A model generated the notes under the pieces. The model worked only from the letters and a program-made list of their open reading frames with translations, searched no databases and was not told where the DNA came from. A program made the position numbers and the translations under genes. This document shows positions 40,012 through 41,735 of a stretch of DNA of 41,735 nucleotides, one piece after another. Source of the stretch: CAYFMP01 sp964344215 (GTDB taxonomy: Bacteria; Pseudomonadota; Alphaproteobacteria; Rhodospirillales; Casp-alpha2); assembly GCA_964344215.1 (NCBI GenBank), contig CAYFMP010000029.1:1-41735 (forward strand). The letters are read 5' to 3'. Numbering within the stretch: the first letter of the stretch is position 1; every line of letters starts with the position of its first letter.

Positions 40012-41667
40012 GTGGATACTATCGCGCTAGCCTTGCGGAACCTCGGCCCCATGCGGCTTGCCATCATGGGCGCCGTCATGGTCGGCCTCATCGGCTTTTT
40101 CATTTTCCTCATTACCAAGTTGACGACGCCAAGCATGGAATTGCTTTACGGCGAGCTTGAATCCAGCGATTCCGCGTCCATTCAGTCAAGGCTGCAATCC
40201 ATGAGCATTCCGTACGAGTTGAAGCAGGGCGGCGCTCAGATCTTGGTGCCGGCCAATGACGTGGGCCGCGCCCGCCTCAGTCTCGCCAACGAAGGCCTGC
40301 CCGGCGGCGGTTCCATCGGGTACGAAATCTTCGACGACGCCGACTCGCTCGGCACCACGAATTTCATGCAGAACGTCAATCTGGTCCGCGCCCTCGAAGG
40401 CGAGTTGGCCCGGACCATCCAGACGCTGTCGTCGGTCAAGGACGCGCGCATCCATCTGGTGATGCCCAAGCGCGAGCTATTTTCCCGCGAGAAGCAGGAA
40501 CCGAGCGCCTCGGTGGTGTTGAGAATGCGCGGCGCCGTGCGCCTCAACTCAGAACAGGTCTCTGCCGTCCAGCACTTGGTTGCGGCCGCCGTTCCCGGCC
40601 TCAACCCGAGCCGCGTCTCCATTGTCGACAACAAGGGCAAGCTGCTGGCCGGCGGCTTCGAGGACGAGGACGACGTCGGCGCGATGGCTGCCAAGGCCGA
40701 GGAGCAGCGTCGCATCCTCGAGAACCGCCTCGGTCGCACCATCGAGGAACTGCTGGAAAGAACGGTCGGGTTCGGCAAAGTCCGCGCCGAGGTTCACGCC
40801 GAAGTCGATTTCGATCGTATCAGCACCCAATCGGAAGAGTTCAACCCGGACGGCCAGGTCGTTCGTTCGACCCAAACCGTCGAGCAATCCGCCAGCAGCC
40901 GCGACACCGAAGGGCAATCGCCGGTCTCGGTCGGCACCAACCTTCCCGACCCCACTGCCGGCGCCGGCGAGAGCCAAAGCAGCGCGGCAGCCGACAATCG
41001 GACCGAAGAGACCGTCAACTTCGAGATTTCCAAGAAAATCATCAATCACGTGCGCGAAACCGGCATCGTCAAGCGTCTCTCGGTCGCCGTCCTGCTCGAC
41101 GGCAATCGCGTCAAGAACGAGGACGGCGATCTCGTCTACCAGCCCCGCAGCGAGGCCGAGATGGAACTCCTGGCGACCCTGGTGCGCGGCTCGATCGGCT
41201 TCAATGCCGACCGCGGCGACACGGTCGAGGTCATCAACATGGAGTTCGCCGAATTCGAGGAGCCGGAGGAGAAACTCGAACTGTTCTTCGGCCTCGGCAA
41301 GAACGACCTCCTGCGGATCGCCGAAATTCTCGTTCTCGCCATCGTCGCCCTGCTGGTCATCCTGTTGGTCGTGCGCCCGCTGGTGTCGCGCGCCTTCGAG
41401 AGTATTCCTTCCGCGGCCGCGGCCAGCGAACGGCTGCTGGCCGAACAGGCGGCTGGGTTGGCCCCGGCCCTGGCCGGCCCCGGCGCGCCGGGCGTACCGG
41501 CGCCGACCGAAGGCATGGAAGAGGAACAGTTCGAGGAGCTTATCGATATCGACCGCGTCGAGGGCCGCGTCAAGGCATCCTCGGTCAAGAAGGTCGCCGA
41601 AATCGTCGAGAAGCATCCGGACGAAGCGCTCTCCATCGTCCGTGCTTGGATGTATCAAGAAGCCTGA
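40012..41667 (+). CDS. fliF: Flagellar MS-ring protein FliF
   Basis: The protein (551 aa) has a first membrane segment at about 17-34 and the YscJ/FliF ring domain with LLYGELESSDSASI, LVPANDVGRARLSLANEGLPGGG and the conserved NFMQNVNLVRALEGELARTI. The FliF C-terminal domain includes VRAEVHAEVDFDR. A second membrane segment lies at about 438-457 (ILVLAIVALLVILLVV). The final acidic tail binds FliG. The start is a GTG with GGGGGA 6-11 bases before it. The next gene, fliG, begins 13 bases after its stop. Confidence 0.96.
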   Translation: MDTIALALRNLGPMRLAIMGAVMVGLIGFFIFLITKLTTPSMELLYGELESSDSASIQSRLQSMSIPYELKQGGAQILVPANDVGRARLSLANEGLPGGGSIGYEIFDDADSLGTTNFMQNVNLVRALEGELARTIQTLSSVKDARIHLVMPKRELFSREKQEPSASVVLRMRGAVRLNSEQVSAVQHLVAAAVPGLNPSRVSIVDNKGKLLAGGFEDEDDVGAMAAKAEEQRRILENRLGRTIEELLERTVGFGKVRAEVHAEVDFDRISTQSEEFNPDGQVVRSTQTVEQSASSRDTEGQSPVSVGTNLPDPTAGAGESQSSAAADNRTEETVNFEISKKIINHVRETGIVKRLSVAVLLDGNRVKNEDGDLVYQPRSEAEMELLATLVRGSIGFNADRGDTVEVINMEFAEFEEPEEKLELFFGLGKNDLLRIAEILVLAIVALLVILLVVRPLVSRAFESIPSAAAASERLLAEQAAGLAPALAGPGAPGVPAPTEGMEEEQFEELIDIDRVEGRVKASSVKKVAEIVEKHPDEALSIVRAWMYQEA

Positions 41668-41680
41668 CGGGGGCGGATAG

Positions 41681-41735
41681 ATGGCCCGCATCAAGGACGA
41701 TTTCCGTAATCTTTCCGGCCCGCAGAAGGCGGCGA
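41681..41735 (+). CDS. fliG: Flagellar motor switch protein FliG (3' end outside window)
   Basis: Only the first 18 codons are visible: MARIKDDFRNLSGPQKAA. The LSGPQKAA stretch matches the start of FliG (LTGPEKAA), and the gene directly follows fliF, as is usual. FliG forms the rotor-stator interface of the motor and binds the FliF tail. Confidence 0.85.
   Translation, partial: MARIKDDFRNLSGPQKAA

Noticed and set aside
1..41735. Mobile elements, CRISPR arrays, tRNA or rRNA genes
   Set aside because: No transposase, integrase, direct-repeat array or RNA gene pattern was seen on reading both strands.

Overview
The window looks like an alphaproteobacterial chromosome, most likely Rhodospirillales-like. 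It is GC-rich with tight, often overlapping gene junctions. It carries a SciP/DUF1153 regulator, a family known from alphaproteobacteria, and its flagellar genes have sigma-54-like promoters and CtrA-like boxes. I see no transposase, integrase, tRNA, rRNA or CRISPR array. The whole window reads as one flagellum plus flagellin-glycosylation locus, cut at both ends inside genes.

Region 1 (1-3523): the end of a radical SAM protein with a C-terminal cobalamin-binding-like domain, a GNAT-like acyltransferase, and a protein resembling polysaccharide deacetylases. Region 2 (about 3579-14193): a compact operon behind a good sigma-54-like promoter. It encodes an acyl carrier protein, a radical SAM/SPASM enzyme, an acyl-adenylating ligase, a LuxE-like acyl-protein synthetase, a LuxC-like acyl reductase, a FabZ-like dehydratase, an SDR reductase, a split transketolase, a Gfo/Idh dehydrogenase and a DegT aminotransferase. 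My inference is a carrier-bound acid that is activated, reduced to an aldehyde, extended by a two-carbon ketol unit and aminated. I do not know a described pathway with this combination, and it is the best candidate here for a new system. Region 3 (about 14190-26675): a second operon behind a sigma-70-like promoter. It has an NAD epimerase, a HisH/HisF/N-acetyl-sugar amidotransferase trio, a methyltransferase, acetyltransferases, two SpsF-like cytidylyltransferases, a second aminotransferase, a second Gfo/Idh enzyme, a GT-B-like protein and a TPR-glycosyltransferase. It probably makes and activates one or two unusual amino or amidino sugars.

Region 4 (26760-32255): a stand-alone GFA-family protein with its own promoter, then fliK-flgD-flgE (hook-length control, hook cap, hook) behind a near-consensus sigma-54 promoter. 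Region 5 (minus strand, 39313 to 32365): a 1216-residue protein made of two tandem TPR-glycosyltransferase modules, a third shorter TPR-glycosyltransferase, and a Maf/DUF115 flagellin glycosyltransferase with a C-terminal SEC-C zinc motif. The junctions overlap by four bases and a sigma-54-like promoter lies upstream. Region 6 (39438-41735): sciP with a CtrA-like box, then fliF and the first codons of fliG behind another CtrA-like box.

Taken together, sugar synthesis (regions 2 and 3), transfer (region 5) and the hook and basal body (regions 4 and 6) appear to be wired to the same flagellar regulators. The sigma-54, CtrA and activator-site calls were made by eye and need scoring against a genome background. 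Enzyme substrates are inferred from family and context only.
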